NCBI GenBank assembly: GCA_037893245.1
Contig: JBAIAA010001137.1
Coordinates: 1 to 64,000 of the forward strand
Direction: 5' to 3'
From: Crossaster papposus
Taxonomy: Eukaryota; Echinodermata; Asteroidea; Velatida; Solasteridae
DNA: 64,000 nt
Shown here: piece by piece, positions 12,623 to 27,086 of the stretch
Layout: the number at the start of each line of letters is the position of its first letter
Numbering within the stretch: position 1 is the first letter of the stretch
Program-made: the position numbers and the translations under genes
Notes under the pieces: generated by a model
What the model was told of the DNA's origin: nothing
Databases searched by the model: none
Seen by the model: the letters and a program-made list of their open reading frames with translations, nothing else

Positions 12623-13977
12623 TCTGATCTACACCTCACTCAGCCTGCTCAGAAGGAACAGCAGAGGTAGAAGACAGATATAGAGTATATCCACGTGTCT
12701 GATCTACACCTCACTCAACCTGCTCAGAAGGAACAGCAGAGGTAGAAGACAGAGATAGAGTATATCCACGTGTCTGATCTACACCTCACTCAGCCTGCTC
12801 AGAAGGACCAGCAGAGGTAGAAGACAGAGATAGAGTATATCCACGTGTCTCACTCAGCCTGCTCAGAAGGAACAGCAGAGGTAGAAGACAGAGATAGGGT
12901 ATATCCACGTGTCTGATTTACACCTCACTCAGCCTGCTCAGAAGGAACAGCAGAGGTAGAAGACAGAGATAGAGTATATACACGTGTCCCACTCAGCCTG
13001 CTCAAAAGGAACAGCAGAGGTAGAAGACAGAGATAAAGTATATCCACGTGTCTGATCTACACCTCACTCAACCTGCTCAGAAGGAACAGCAGAGGTAGAA
13101 AACAGAGATAGAGTATATCCACGTGTCTGATCTACACCTCCTTCAGCCTGCTCAGAAGGAACAGCAGAGGTAGAAGACAGAGATAGAGTATATCCACGTG
13201 TCTCACTCAGCCTGCTCAGAAGGAACAGCAGATGTAGAAGACCGAGACAGAGTATATCCAGGTGTCTAATCTACACCTCACTCAGCCTGCTCAGAAGGAA
13301 CAGCAGAGGTAGAAGACAGATATAGAGTATATCCACGTATCTGATATACACCTCACTCAGCCTGCTCAGAAGGAACAGCAGAGGTAGAAGACAGAGATAG
13401 AGTATATCCACGTGTCTGATCTACACCTCACTCAACCTGCTCAGAAGGAACAGCAGAGGTAGAAAACAGAGATAGAGTATATCCACGTGTCTGATCTACA
13501 CCTCCTTCAGCCTGCTCAGAAGGAACAGCAGAGGTAGAAGACAGAGATAGGGTATATCCACGTGTCTGATTTACACCTCACTCAGCCTGCTCAGAAGGAA
13601 CAGCAGAGGTAGAAGACAGAGATAGAGTATATACACGTGTCCCACTCAGCCTGCTCAGAAGGAACAGCAGAGGTAGAAGACAGAGATAAAGTATATCCAC
13701 GTGTCTGATCTACACCTCACTTAGCCTGCTCAGAAGGAACAGCAGATGTAGAATACAGAGATAGAGTATATCCACGTGTCTCACTCAGCCTGCTCAGAAG
13801 GAACAACAGATGTAGAAGACCGAGACAGAGTATATCCACGTGTCTAATCTACACCCCACTCAGCCTGCTCCGAAGGAACAGCAGAGGTAGAAGACAGAGA
13901 TAAAGTATATCCACGTGTCTGATCTACACCTCACTCAGCCTGCTCAGAAGGAACAGCAGAGGTAGAAGACAGAGATA
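12319..13977. repeat. 1,659-bp segment missing from the second large copy
   Basis: The offset between the large copies drops from 7,435 to 5,776 bp across this interval, so the block downstream skips exactly 1,659 bp. It contains ordinary family B monomers, including the start of the 2,376-bp-offset copy. Either it was deleted from the second copy, or the second copy was made from an array that had not yet gained it. Confidence 0.75.
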
Positions 13978-14998
13978 GATTATATCCACGTGTTTGATCT
14001 ACACCTCACTCAGCCTGCTCAGAAGGAACAGCAGAGGTAGAAGACAGAGATAAAGTATATCCACGTGTCTGATCTACACCTCTCTTAGCCTGCTCAGAAG
14101 GAACAGCAGAGGTAGAAGACAGAGATAGAGTATATCCACGTGTCTCACTCAGCCTGCTCAGAAGGAACAGCAGATGTATAAGACCGAGACAGAGTATATC
14201 CACGTGTCTAATCTACACCTCACTCAGCCTGCTCAGAAGGAACAGCAAAGGTAGAAGACAGAGATAGAGTATATCCACGTGTCTGATCTACACCTCACTC
14301 AACCTGCTCAGAAGGAACAGCAGAGGTAGAAGACAGAGATAGAGTATATCCACGTGTCTGATATACACCTCCTTCAGCCTGCTCAGAAGGAACAGCAGAG
14401 GTAGAAGACAGGGATAGAGTATATCCACGTGTCTCACTCAGCCTGCTCAGAAGGAACAGCAGAGGTAGAAGACAGAGATAGGGTATATCCACGTGTCTGA
14501 TTTACACCTCACTCAGCCTGCTCAGAAGGAACAGCAGAGGTAGAAGACAGAGATAGAGTATATACACGTGTCCCACTCAGCCTGCTCAGAAGGAACAGCA
14601 GAGGTAGAAGACAGAGATAAAGTATATCCACGTGTCTGATCTACACCTCACTTAGCCTGCTCAGAAGGAACAGCAGAGGTAGAATACAGAGATAGAGTAT
14701 ATACACGTGTCCCACTCAGCTTGCTCAGAAGGAACAGCAGAGGTAGAAGACAGAGATAAAGTATATCCACGTGTCTGATCTACACCTCACTCAGCCTGCT
14801 CAGAAGGAACAGCAGAGGTAGAAGACAGAGATAGATTATATCCACGTGTTTGATCTACACCTCACTCAGCCTGCTCAGAAGGAACAGCAGAGGTAGAAGA
14901 CAGAGATAAAGTATATCCACGTGTCTGATCTACACCTCACTTAGCCTGCTCAGAAGGAACAGCAGAGGTAGAAGACAGAGATAGAGTATATCCACGTG
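13146..14998. repeat. 2,376-bp-offset duplication, right copy
   Basis: Partner of 10,770-12,622. Near 14,080 the block reads CCTCTCTTAGCC where the left copy has CCTCACTTAGCC. Near 14,691 it reads GTAGAATACAG against GTAGAAGACAG. The copies part at about 14,998, where this one continues with an S unit and the left one with an L unit. Confidence 0.75.
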
Positions 14999-15950
14999 TC
15001 TCACTCAGCCTGCTCAGAAGGAACAGCAGATGTATAAGACCGAGACAGAGTATATCCACGTGTCTAATCTACACCTCACTCAGCCTGCTCAGAAGGAACA
15101 GCAAAGGTAGAAGACAGAGATAGAGTATATCCACGTGTCTGATCTACACCTCACTCAACCTGCTCAGAAGGAACAGCAGAGGTAGAAGACAGAGATAGAG
15201 TATATCCACGTGTCTGATATACACCTCCTTCAGCCTGCTCAGAAGGAACAGCAGAGGTAGAAGACAGAGATAGGGTATATCCACGTGTCTGATTTACACC
15301 TCACTCAGCCTGCTCAGAAGGAACAGCAGAGGTAGAAGACAGAGATAGAGTATATACACGTGTCCCACTCAGCCTGCTCAGAAGGAACAGCAGAGGTAGA
15401 AGACAGAGATAAAGTATATCCACGTGTCTGATCTACACCTCACTTAGCCTGCTCAGAAGGAACAGCAGAGGTAGAAGACAGAGATAGAGTATATACACGT
15501 GTCCCACTCAGCTTGCTCAGAAGGAACAGCAGAGGTAGAAGACAGAGATAAAGTATATCCACGTGTCTGATCTACACCTCACTCAGCCTGCTCAGAAGGA
15601 ACAGCAGAGGTAGAAGACAGAGATAGATTATATCCACGTGTCTGATCTACACCTCACTCAGCCTGCTCAGAAGGAACAGCAGAGGGAGAAGACGGAGATA
15701 GGGTATATCCACGTGTCTCGCTCAGCCTGCTCAGAAGGAACAGCAGAGGTAGTAGACAGAGATAGAGTATATCCACGTGTCTCACTCAGCCTGCTCAGAA
15801 GGAACAGCAGAGGTAGAAGGCAGAGATAGAGTATATCCACGTGTCTCACTCAGCCTGCTCAGAAGGAACAGCAGAGGTAGAAGACAAAGATAGAGTATAT
15901 CCACGTGTCTCACTCAGCCTGCTCAGAAGGAACAGCAGAGGTAGAAGACA
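13978..15950. repeat. Large segmental copy 1B
   Basis: It matches 19,754-21,726 at a constant offset of 5,776 bp. The frames at 14,006, 14,295 and 15,638 recur at 19,782, 20,071 and 21,414. It ends where GATATAG at about 15,951 replaces GAGATAG of the partner. Both ends of the match fall within normal monomers. Confidence 0.82.
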
Positions 15951-18900
15951 GATATAGAGTATATCCACGTATCTGACATACACCTCACTCAGCCTGCTCA
16001 GAAGGAACAGCAGAGGTAGAAGACAGAGATAGAGTATATCCACGTGTCTGATCTACACCTCACTCAACCTGCTCAGAAGGAACAGCAGAGGTAGAAGACA
16101 GAGATAGAGTATATCCACGTGTCTGATATACACCTCCTTCAGCCTGCAAAGAAGGAACAGCAGAGGTAGAAGACAGGGATAGAGTATATCCACGTGTCTC
16201 ACTCAGCCTGCTCAGAAGGAACAGCAGAGGTAGAAGACAGAGATAGGGTATATCCACGTGTCTGATTTACACCTCACTCAGCCTGCTCAGAAGGAACAGC
16301 AGAGGTAGAAGACAGAGATAGAGTATATACACGTGTCCCACTCAGCCTGCTCAGAAGGAACAGCAGAGGTAGAAGACAGAGATAGAGTATATACACGTGT
16401 CCCACTCAGCTTGCTCAGAAGGAACAGCAGAGGTAGAAGACAGAGATAAAGTATATCCACGTGTCTGATCTACACCTCACTCAGCCTGCTCAGAAGGAAC
16501 AGCAGAGGTAGAAGACAGAGATAGATTATATCCACGTGTCTGATCTACACCTCACTCAGCCTGCTCAGAAGGAACAGCAGAGGGAGAAGACGGAGATAGG
16601 GTATATCAACGTGTCTCGCTCAGCCTGCTCAGAAGGAACAGCAGAGGTAGTAGACAGAGATAGAGTATATCCCCGTGTCTCACTCAGCCTGCTCAGAAGG
16701 AACAGCAGAGGTAGAAGGCAGAGATAGAGTATATCCACGTGTCTCAATCAGCCTGCTCAGAAGGAACAGCAGAGGTAGAAGACAAAGATAGAGTATATCC
16801 ACGTGTCTCACTCAGCCTGCTCAGAAGGAACAGCAGAGGTAGAAGACAGAGATAGAGTATATCCACGTGTCTCACTCAGACTGCTCAGAAGGAACAGCAG
16901 AGGTAGAAGACAGCGATAGAGCATATCCAAGTGTCTCACTCAGCCTGCTCAGAAGGAACAGCAGAGGTAGAAGACAAAGATAGAGTATATCCACGTGTCT
17001 CACTCAGCCTGCTCAGAAGGAACAGCAGAGGTAGAAGACAGAGATAGAGTATATCCACGTGTCTCACTCAGCCTGCTCAGAAGGAACAGCAGAGGTAGAA
17101 GACAGAGATAGAGTATATCCACGTGTCTGATCTACACCTCACTCAACCTGCTCAGAAGGAACAGCAGAGGTAGAAGACAGAGATAGAGTATATCCACGTG
17201 TCTCACTCAGCCTGCTCAGAAGGAACAGCAGAGGTAGAAGGCAGAGATAGAGTATATCCACGTGTCTCACTCAGCCTGCTCAGAAGGAACATCAGAGGTA
17301 GAAGACAGAGATGGAGTATATCCACGTGTCTGATAAACACCTCACTCAACCTGCTCAAAAGGAACAGCAGAGGTAGAAGACACAGATAGAGTATATCCAC
17401 GTGTCTCACTCAGCCTGCTCAGAAGGAACAGCAGAGGTAGGAGACAGAGATAGAGTATATCCACGTGTCTGATCTACACCTCACTCAGACTGCTCAGAAG
17501 GAACAGCAGAGGTAGAAGACAGAGATAGAGTATATCCACGTGTCTGATATACACCTCACTCAGCCTGCTCAGAAGGAACAGCACAGGTAGAAGACAGAGA
17601 TAGAGTATATCCACGTGTCTGATCTACACCTCACTCAGCCTGCTCAGAAGGAACAGCAGAGGTAGAAGACAGAGATAGAGTATATCCACATGTCTCACTC
17701 AGCCTGCTCAGAAGGAACAGCAGAGTTAGAAGACAGAGATAGAGTATATCCACGTGTCTGATCTACACCTCACTCAGCCTGCTCAGAAGGAACAGCAGAG
17801 GTAGAAGACAGATATAGAGTATATCCACGTGTCTGATCTACACCTCACTCAACCTGCTCAGAAGGAACAGCAGAGGTAGAAGACAGAGATAGAGTATATC
17901 CACGTGTCTGATCTACACCTCACTCAGCCTGCTCAGAAGGACCAGCAGAGGTAGAAGACAGAGATAGAGTATATTCACGTGTCTCACTCAGCCTGCTCAG
18001 AAGGAACAGCAGAGGTAGAAGACAGAGATAGGGTATATCCACGTGTCTGATTTACACCTCACTCAGCCTGCTCAGAAGGAACAGCAGAGGTAGAAGACAG
18101 AGATAGAGTATATACACGTGTCCCACTCAGCCTGCTCAAAAGGAACAGCAGAGGTAGAAGACAGAGATAAAGTATATCCACGTGTCTGATATACACCTCA
18201 CTTAGCCTGCTCAGAAGGAACAGCAGAGGTAGAAGACAGAGATAGAGTATATCCACGTGTCTCACTCAGCCTGCTCAGAAGGAACAGCAGATGTAGAAGA
18301 CCGAGACAGAGTATATCCAGGTGTCTAATCTACACCTCACTCAGCCTGCTCAGAAGGAACAGCAGAGGTAGAAGACAGATATAGAGTATATCCACGTATC
18401 TGATATACACCTCACTCAGCCTGCTCAGAAGGAACAGCAGAGGTAGAAGACAGAGATAGAGTATATCCACGTGTCTGATCTACACCTCACTCAACCTGCT
18501 CAGAAGGAACAGCAGAGGTAGAAAACAGAGATAGAGTATATCCACGTGTCTGATCTACACCTCCTTCAGCCTGCTCAGAAGGAACAGCAGAGGTAGAAGA
18601 CAGAGATAGGGTATATCCACGTGTCTGATTTACACCTCACTCAGCCTGCTCAGAAGGAACAGCAGAGGTAGAAGACAGAGATAGAGTATATACACGTGTC
18701 CCACTCAGCCTGCTCAGAAGGAACAGCAGAGGTAGAAGACAGAGATAAAGTATATCCACGTGTCTGATCTACACCTCACTTAGCCTGCTCAGAAGGAACA
18801 GCAGATGTAGAATACAGAGATAGAGTATATCCACGTGTCTCACTCAGCCTGCTCAGAAGGAACAACAGATGTAGAAGACCGAGACAGAGTATATCCACGT

Positions 18901-19753
18901 GTCTAATCTACACCCCACTCAGCCTGCTCCGAAGGAACAGCAGAGGTAGAAGACAGAGATAAAGTATATCCACGTGTCTGATCTACACCTCACTCAGCCT
19001 GCTCAGAAGGAACAGCAGAGGTAGAAGACAGAGATAGATTATATCCACGTGTTTGATCTACACCTCACTCAGCCTGCTCAGAAGGAACAGCAGAGGTAGA
19101 AGACAGAGATAAAGTATATCCACGTGTCTGATCTACACCTCACTTAGCCTGCTCAGAAGGAACAGCAGAGGTAGAAGACAGAGATAGAGTATATCCACGT
19201 GTCTCACTCAGCCTGCTCAGAAGGAACAGCAGATGTATAAGACCGAGACAGAGTATATCCACGTGTCTAATCTACACCTCACTCAGCCTGCTCAGAAGGA
19301 ACAGCAAAGGTAGAAGACAGAGATAGAGTATATCCACGTGTCTGATCTACACCTCACTCAACCTGCTCAGAAGGAACAGCAGAGGTAGAAGACAGAGATA
19401 GAGTATATCCACGTGTCTGATATACACTTCCTTCAGCCTGCTCAGAAGGAACAGCAGAGGTAGAAGATGGGGATAGAGTATATCCACGTGTCTCACTCAG
19501 CCTGCTCAGAAGGAACAGCAGAGGTAGAAGACAGAGATAGGGTATATCCACGTGTCTGATTTACACCTCACTCAGCCTGCTCAGAAGGAACAGCAGAGGT
19601 AGAAGACAGAGATAGAGTATATACACGTGTCCCACTCAGCCTGCTCAGAAGGAACAGCAGAGGTAGAAGACAGAGATAAAGTATATCCACGTGTCTGATC
19701 TACACCTCACTTAGCCTGCTCAGAAGGAACAGCAGAGGTAGAAGACAGAGATA
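15914..19753. repeat. Large segmental copy 2A
   Basis: Second copy of 8,404-12,318, one L monomer shorter (missing near 16,381). The same rare variants appear in the same order: CTGCAAAGAAGG near 16,145, TATCAACGTG near 16,606, CAGCGATAGAGC near 16,912, and CATCAGAGG near 17,290. It joins directly to copy 2B at 19,753/19,754, where copy 1 has 1,659 bp more. Confidence 0.82.
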
Positions 19754-21726
19754 GATTATATCCACGTGTTTGATCTACACCTCACTCAGCCTGCTCAGAA
19801 GGAACAGCAGAGGTAGAAGACAGAGATAAAGTATATCCACGTGTCTGATCTACACCTCTCTTAGCCTGCTCAGAAGGAACAGCAGAGGTAGAAGACAGAG
19901 ATAGAGTATATCCACGTGTCTCACTCAGCCTGCTCAGAAGGAACAGCAGATGTATAAGACCGAGACAGAGTATATCCACGTGTCTAATCTACACCTCACT
20001 CAGCCTGCTCAGAAGGAACAGCAAAGGTAGAAGACAGAGATAGAGTATATCCACGTGTCTGATCTACACCTCACTCAACCTGCTCAGAAGGAACAGCAGA
20101 GGTAGAAGACAGAGATAGAGTATATCCACGTGTCTGATATACACCTCCTTCAGCCTGCTCAGAAGGAACAGCAGAGGTAGAAGACAGGGATAGAGTATAT
20201 CCACGTGTCTCACTCAGCCTGCTCAGAAGGAACAGCAGAGGTAGAAGACAGAGATAGGGTATATCCACGTGTCTGATTTACACCTCACTCAGCCTGCTCA
20301 GAAGGAACAGCAGAGGTAGAAGACAGAGATAGAGTATATACACGTGTCCCACTCAGCCTGCTCAGAAGGAACAGCAGAGGTAGAAGACAGAGATAAAGTA
20401 TATCCACGTGTCTGATCTACACCTCACTTAGCCTGCTCAGAAGGAACAGCAGAGGTAGAAGACAGAGATAGAGTATATACACGTGTCCCACTCAGCTTGC
20501 TCAGAAGGAACAGCAGAGGTAGAAGACAGAGATAAAGTATATCCACGTGTCTGATCTACACCTCACTCAGCCTGCTCAGAAGGAACAGCAGAGGTAGAAG
20601 ACAGAGATAGATTATATCCACGTGTTTGATCTACACCTCACTCAGCCTGCTCAGAAGGAACAGCAGAGGTAGAAGACAGAGATAAAGTATATCCACGTGT
20701 CTGATCTACACCTCACTTAGCCTGCTCAGAAGGAACAGCAGAGGTAGAAGACAGAGATAGAGTATATCCACGTGTCTCACTCAGCCTGCTCAGAAGGAAC
20801 AGCAGATGTATAAGACCGAGACAGAGTATATCCACGTGTCTAATCTACACCTCACTCAGCCTGCTCAGAAGGAACAGCAAAGGTAGAAGACAGAGATAGA
20901 GTATATCCACGTGTCTGATCTACACCTCACTCAACCTGCTCAGAAGGAACAGCAGAGGTAGAAGACAGAGATAGAGTATATCCACGTGTCTGATATACAC
21001 CTCCTTCAGCCTGCTCAGAAGGAACAGCAGAGGTAGAAGACAGAGATAGGGTATATCCACGTGTCTGATTTACACCTCACTCAGCCTGCTCAGAAGGAAC
21101 AGCAGAGGTAGAAGACAGAGATAGAGTATATACACGTGTCCCACTCAGCCTGCTCAGAAGGAACAGCAGAGGTAGAAGACAGAGATAAAGTATATCCACG
21201 TGTCTGATCTACACCTCACTTAGCCTGCTCAGAAGGAACAGCAGAGGTAGAAGACAGAGATAGAGTATATACACGTGTCCCACTCAGCTTGCTCAGAAGG
21301 AACAGCAGAGGTAGAAGACAGAGATAAAGTATATCCACGTGTCTGATCTACACCTCACTCAGCCTGCTCAGAAGGAACAGCAGAGGTAGAAGACAGAGAT
21401 AGATTATATCCACGTGTCTGATCTACACCTCACTCAGCCTGCTCAGAAGGAACAGCAGAGGGAGAAGACGGAGATAGGGTATATCCACGTGTCTCGCTCA
21501 GCCTGCTCAGAAGGAACAGCAGAGGTAGTAGACAGAGATAGAGTATATCCACGTGTCTCACTCAGCCTGCTCAGAAGGAACAGCAGAGGTAGAAGGCAGA
21601 GATAGAGTATATCCACGTGTCTCACTCAGCCTGCTCAGAAGGAACAGCAGAGGTAGAAGACAAAGATAGAGTATATCCACGTGTCTCACTCAGCCTGCTC
21701 AGAAGGAACAGCAGAGGTAGAAGACA
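19754..21726. repeat. Large segmental copy 2B
   Basis: Second copy of 13,978-15,950, with no net length change. I noticed single-base differences only, such as GAAGACAG near 20,459 where copy 1B has GAATACAG. The GGGAGAAGACGGAG unit is at 21,459, against 15,683 in copy 1B. Confidence 0.82.
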
Positions 21727-24700
21727 GAGATAGAGTATATCCACGTGTCTCACCCAGCCTGCTCAGAAGGAACAGCAGAGGTAGAAGACAGAGATAGAGT
21801 ATATCCACGTGTCTGAAGTACACCTCACTCAACCTGCTCAGAAGGAACAGCAGAGGTAGAAGACAGAGATAGAGTATATCCACGTGTCTCACTCAGCCTG
21901 CTCAGAAGGAACAGCAGAGGTAGAAGGCAGAGATAGAGTATATCCACGTGTCTCACTCAGCCTGCTCAGAAGGAACATCAGAGGTAGAAGACAGAGATGG
22001 AGTATATCCACGTGTCTGATATACACCTCACTCAACCTGCTCAGAAGGAACAGCAGAGGTAGAAGACACAGATAGAGTATATCCACGTGTCTCACTCAGC
22101 CTGCTCAGAAGGAACAGCAGAGGTAGGAGACAGAGATAGAGTATATCCACGTGTCTGATCTACACCTCACTCAGACTGCTCAGAAGGAACAGCAGAGGTA
22201 GAAGACAGAGATAGAGTATATCCACGTGTCTGATATACACCTCACTCAGCCTGCTCAGAAGGAACAGCACAGGTAGAAGACAGAGATAGAGTATATCCAC
22301 GTGTCTGATCTACACCTCACTCAGCCTGCTCAGAAGGAACAGCAGAGGTAGAAGACAGAGATAGAGTATATCCACATGTCTCACTCAGCCTGCTCAGAAG
22401 GAACAGCAGAGTTAGAAGACAGAGATAGAGTATATCCACGTGTCTGATCTACACCTCACTCAGCCTGCTCAGAAGGAACAGCAGAGGTAGAAGACAGATA
22501 TAGAGTATATCCACGTGTCTGATCTACACCTCACTCAACCTGCTCAGAAGGAACAGCAGAGGTAGAAGACAGAGATAGAGTATATCCACGTGTCTGATCT
22601 ACACCTCACTCAGCCTGCTCAGAAGGAACAGCAGAGGTAGAAGACAGAGATAGAGTATATACACGTGTCCCACTCAGCCTGCTCAGAAGGAACAGCAGAG
22701 GTAGAAGACAGAGATAAAGTATATCCACGTGTCTGATATACACCTCACTTAGCCTGCTCAGAAGGAACAGCAGAGGTAGAAGACAGAGATAGAGTATATC
22801 CACGTGTCTCACTCAGCCTGCTCAGAAGGAACAGCAGATGTAGAAGACCGAGACAGAGTATATCCAGGTGTCTAATCTACACCTCACTCAGCCTGCTCAG
22901 AAGGAACAACAGAGGTAGAAGACAGATATAGAGTATATCCACGTATCTGATATACACCTCACTCAGCCTGCTCAGAAGGAACAGCAGAGGTAGAAGACAG
23001 AGATAGAGTATATCCACGTGTCTGATCTACACCTCACTCAACCTGCTCAGAAGGAACAGCAGAGGTAGAAAACAGAGATAGAGTATATCCACGTGTCTGA
23101 TCTACACCTCCTTCAGCCTGCTCAGAAGGAACAGCAGAGGTAGAAGACAGAGATAGGGTATATCCACGTGTCTGATTTACACCTCACTCAACCTGCTCAG
23201 AAGGAACAGCAGAGGTAGAAGACAGAGATAGAGTATATCCACGTGTCTGATATACACCTCCTTCAGCCTGCTCAGAAGGAACAGCAGAGGTAGAAGACAG
23301 GGATAGAGTATATCCACGTGTCTCACTCAGCCTGCTCAGAAGGAACAGCAGAGGTAGAAGACAGAGATAGGGTATATCCACGTGTCTGATTTACACCTCA
23401 CTCAGCCTGCTCAGAAGGAACAGCAGAGGTAGAAGACAGAGATAGAGTATATACACGTGTCCCACTCAGCCTGCTCAGAAGGAACAGCAGAGGTAGAAGA
23501 CAGAGATAAAGTATATCCACGTGTCTGATCTACACCTCACTTAGCCTGCTCAGAAGGAACAGCAGAGGTAGAAGACAGAGATAGAGTATATACACGTGTC
23601 CCACTCAGCTTGCTCAGAAGGAACAGCAGAGGTAGAAGACAGAGATAAAGTATATCCACGTGTCTGATCTACACCTCACTCAGCCTGCTCAGAAGGAACA
23701 GCAGAGGTAGAAGACAGAGATAGATTATATCCACGTGTCTGATCTACACCTCACTCAGCCTGCTCAGAAGGAACAGCAGAGGGAGAAGACGGAGATAGGG
23801 TATATCCACGTGTCTCGCTCAGCCTGCTCAGAAGGAACAGCAGAGGTAGTAGACAGAGATAGAGTATATCCACGTGTCTCACTCAGCCTGCTCAGAAGGA
23901 ACAGCAGAGGTAGAAGACAAAGATAGAGTATATCCACGTGTCTCACTCAGCCTGCTCAGAAGGAACAGCAGAGGTAGAAGACAGAGATAGAGTATATCCA
24001 CGTGTCTCACTCAGACTGCTCAGAAGGAACAGCAGAGGTAGAAGACAGCGATAGAGCATATCCAAGTGTCTCACTCAGCCTGCTCAGAAGGAACAGCAGA
24101 GGTAGAAGACAAAGATAGAGTATATCCACGTGTCTCACTCAGCCTGCTCAGAAGGAACAGCAGAGGTAGAAGACAGAGATAGAGTATATCCACGTGTCTC
24201 ACTCAGCCTGCTCAGAAGGAACAGCAGAGGTAGAAGACAGAGATAGAGTATATCCACGTGTCTGATCTACACCTCACTCAGCCTGCTCAGAAGGAACAGC
24301 AGAGGTAGAAGGCAGAGAAAGAGTATATCCACGTGTCTCACTCAGCCTGCTCAGAAGGAACATCAGAGGTAGAAGACAGAGATGGAGTATATCCACGTGT
24401 CTGATATACACCTCACTCAACCTGCTCAGAAGGAACAGCAGAGGTAGAAGACACAGATAGAGTATATCCACGTGTCTCACTCAGCCTGCTCAGAAGGAAC
24501 AGCAGAGGTAGGAGACAGAGATAGAGTATATCCACGTGTCTGATCTACACCTCACTCAGACTGCTCAGAAGGAACAGCAGAGGTAGAAGACAGAGATAGA
24601 GTATATCCACGTGTCTGATATACACCTCACTCAGCCTGCTCAGAAGGAACAGCACAGGTAGAAGACAGAGATAGAGTATATCCACGTGTCTGATCTACAC

Positions 24701-25010
24701 CTCACTCAGCCTGCTCAGAAGGAACAGCAGAGGTAGAAGACAGAGATAGAGTATATCCACATGTCTCACTCAGCCTGCTCAGAAGGAACAGCAGAGTTAG
24801 AAGACAGAGATAGAGTATATCCACGTGTCTGATCTACACCTCACTCAGCCTGCTCAGAAGGAACAGCAGAGGTAGAAGACAGATATAGAGTATATCCACG
24901 TGTCTGATCTACACCTCACTCAACCTGCTCAGAAGGAACAGCAGAGGTAGAAGACAGAGATAGAGTATATCCACGTGTCTGATCTACACCTCACTCAGCC
25001 TGCTCAGAAG
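21727..25010. repeat. Family B segment, third and fourth reiterations, shuffled
   Basis: It is composed of shorter pieces of the preceding blocks. 21,884-22,095 matches 17,198-17,409 (offset 4,686). 22,606-23,160 matches 18,059 onward (offset 4,547), with 139 bp (one S plus one L) lost between. 23,184 on matches 20,071 on (offset 3,113). 23,735 on matches 21,414 on (offset 2,321). 24,274 on matches 21,889 on (offset 2,385, one S monomer more). No other sequence type is present. Confidence 0.7.
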
Positions 25011-27086
25011 GACCAGCAGAGGTAGAAGACAGAGATAGAGTATATCCACGTGTCTCACTCAGCCTGCTCAGAAGGAACAGCAGAGGTAGAAGACAGAGAT
25101 AGGGTATATCCACGTGTCTGATTTACACCTCACTCAGCCTGCTCAGAAGGAACAGCAGAGGTAGAAGACAGAGATAGAGTATATACACGTGTCCCACTCA
25201 GCCTGCTCAGAAGGAACAGCAGAGGTAGAAGACAGAGATAAAGTATATCCACGTGTCTGATATACACCTCACTTAGCCTGCTCAGAAGGAACATCAGAGG
25301 TAGAAGACAGAGATAGAGTATATCCACGTGTCTCACTCAGCCTGCTCAGAAGGAACAGCAGATGTAGAAGACCGAGACAGAGTATATCCACGTGTCTAAT
25401 CTACACCTCACTCAGCCTGCTCAGAAGGAACAGCAGAGGTAGAAGACAGATATAGAGTATATCCACGTATCTGATATACACCTCACTCAGCCTGCTCAGA
25501 AGGAACAGCAGAGGTAGAAGACAGAGATAGAGTATATCCACGTGTCTGATCTACACCTCACTCAACCTGCTCAGAAGGAACAGCAGAGGTAGAAAACAGA
25601 GATAGAGTATATCCACGTGTCTGATCTACACCTCCTTCAGCCTGCTCAGAAGGAACAGCAGAGGTAGAAGACAGATATAGGGTATATCCACGTGTCTGAT
25701 TTACACCTCACTCAGCCTGCTCAGAAGGAACAGCAGAGGTAGAAGACAGAGATAGAGTATATACACGTGTCCCACTCAGCCTGCTCAGAAGGAACAGCAG
25801 AGGTAGAAGACAGAGATAAAGTATATCCACGTGTCTGATCTACACCTCACTTAGCCTGCTCAGAAGGAACAGCAGATGTAGAATACAGAGATAGAGTATA
25901 TCCACGTGTCTCACTCAGCCTGCTCAGAAGGAACAACAGATGTAGAAGACCGAGGCAGAGTATATCAACGTGTCTAATCTACACCCCACTCAGCCTGCTC
26001 AGAAGGAACAGCAGAGGTAGAAGACAGAGATAAAGTATATCCACGTGTCTGATCTACACCTCACTCAGCCTGCTCAGAAGGAACAGCAGAGGTAGAAGAC
26101 AGATATAGATTATATCCACGTGTTTGATCTACACCTCACTCAGCCTGCTCAGAAGAAACAGCAGAGGTAGAATACAGAGATAAAGTATATCCACGTGTCT
26201 GATCTACACCTCACTTAGCCTGCTCAGAAGGAACATCAGAGGTAGAAGACAGAGATAGAGTATATCCACGTGTCTCACTCAGCCTGCTCAGAAGGAACAG
26301 CAGATGTATAAGACCGAGACAGAGTATATCCACGTGTCTAATCTACACCTCACTCAGCCTGCTCAGAAGGAACAGCAGAGGTAGAAGACAGATATAGAGT
26401 ATATCCACGTATCTGACATACACCTCACTCAGCCTGCTCAGAAGGAACAGCAGAGGTAGAAGACAGAGATAGAGTATATCCACGTGTCTGATCTACACCT
26501 CACTCAACCTGCTCAGAAGGAACAGCAGAGGTAGAAGACAGAGATAGAGTATATCCACGTGTCTGATATACACCTCCTTCAGCCTGCTCAGAAGGAACAG
26601 CAGAGGTAGAAGACAGGGATAGAGTATATCCACGTGTCTCACTCAGCCTGCTAAGAAGGAACAGCAGAGGTAGAAGACAGAGATAGGGTATATCCACGTG
26701 TCTGATTTACACCTCACTCAGCCTGCTCAGAAGGAACAGCAGAGGTAGAAGACAGAGATAGAGTATATACACGTGTCCCACTCAGCCTGCTCAGAAGGAA
26801 CAGCAGAGGTAGAAGACAGAGATAAAGTATATCCACGTGTCTGATCTACACCTCACTTAGCCTGCTCAGAAGGAACAGCAGAGGTAGAAGACAGAGGTAG
26901 AGTATATACACGTGTCCCACTCAGCTTGCTCAGAAGGAACAGCAGAGGTAGAAGACAGAGATAAAGTATATCCACGTGTCTGATCTACACCTCACTCAGC
27001 CTGCTCAGAAGGAACAGCAGAGGTAGAAGACAGAGATAGATTATATCCACGTGTCTGATCTACACCTCACTCAGCCTGCTCAGAAG
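25011..27086. repeat. 2,076-bp tandem duplication, left copy
   Basis: GACCAGCAG at 25,011 recurs at 27,087, and the frames at 25,130 and 26,500 recur at 27,206 and 28,576, all exactly 2,076 bp apart. The junction monomer at about 27,050-27,086 is a hybrid: its start is like the unit at 29,110-29,160 and its end like that at 24,980-25,020, as expected of an unequal crossover product. Confidence 0.88.
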
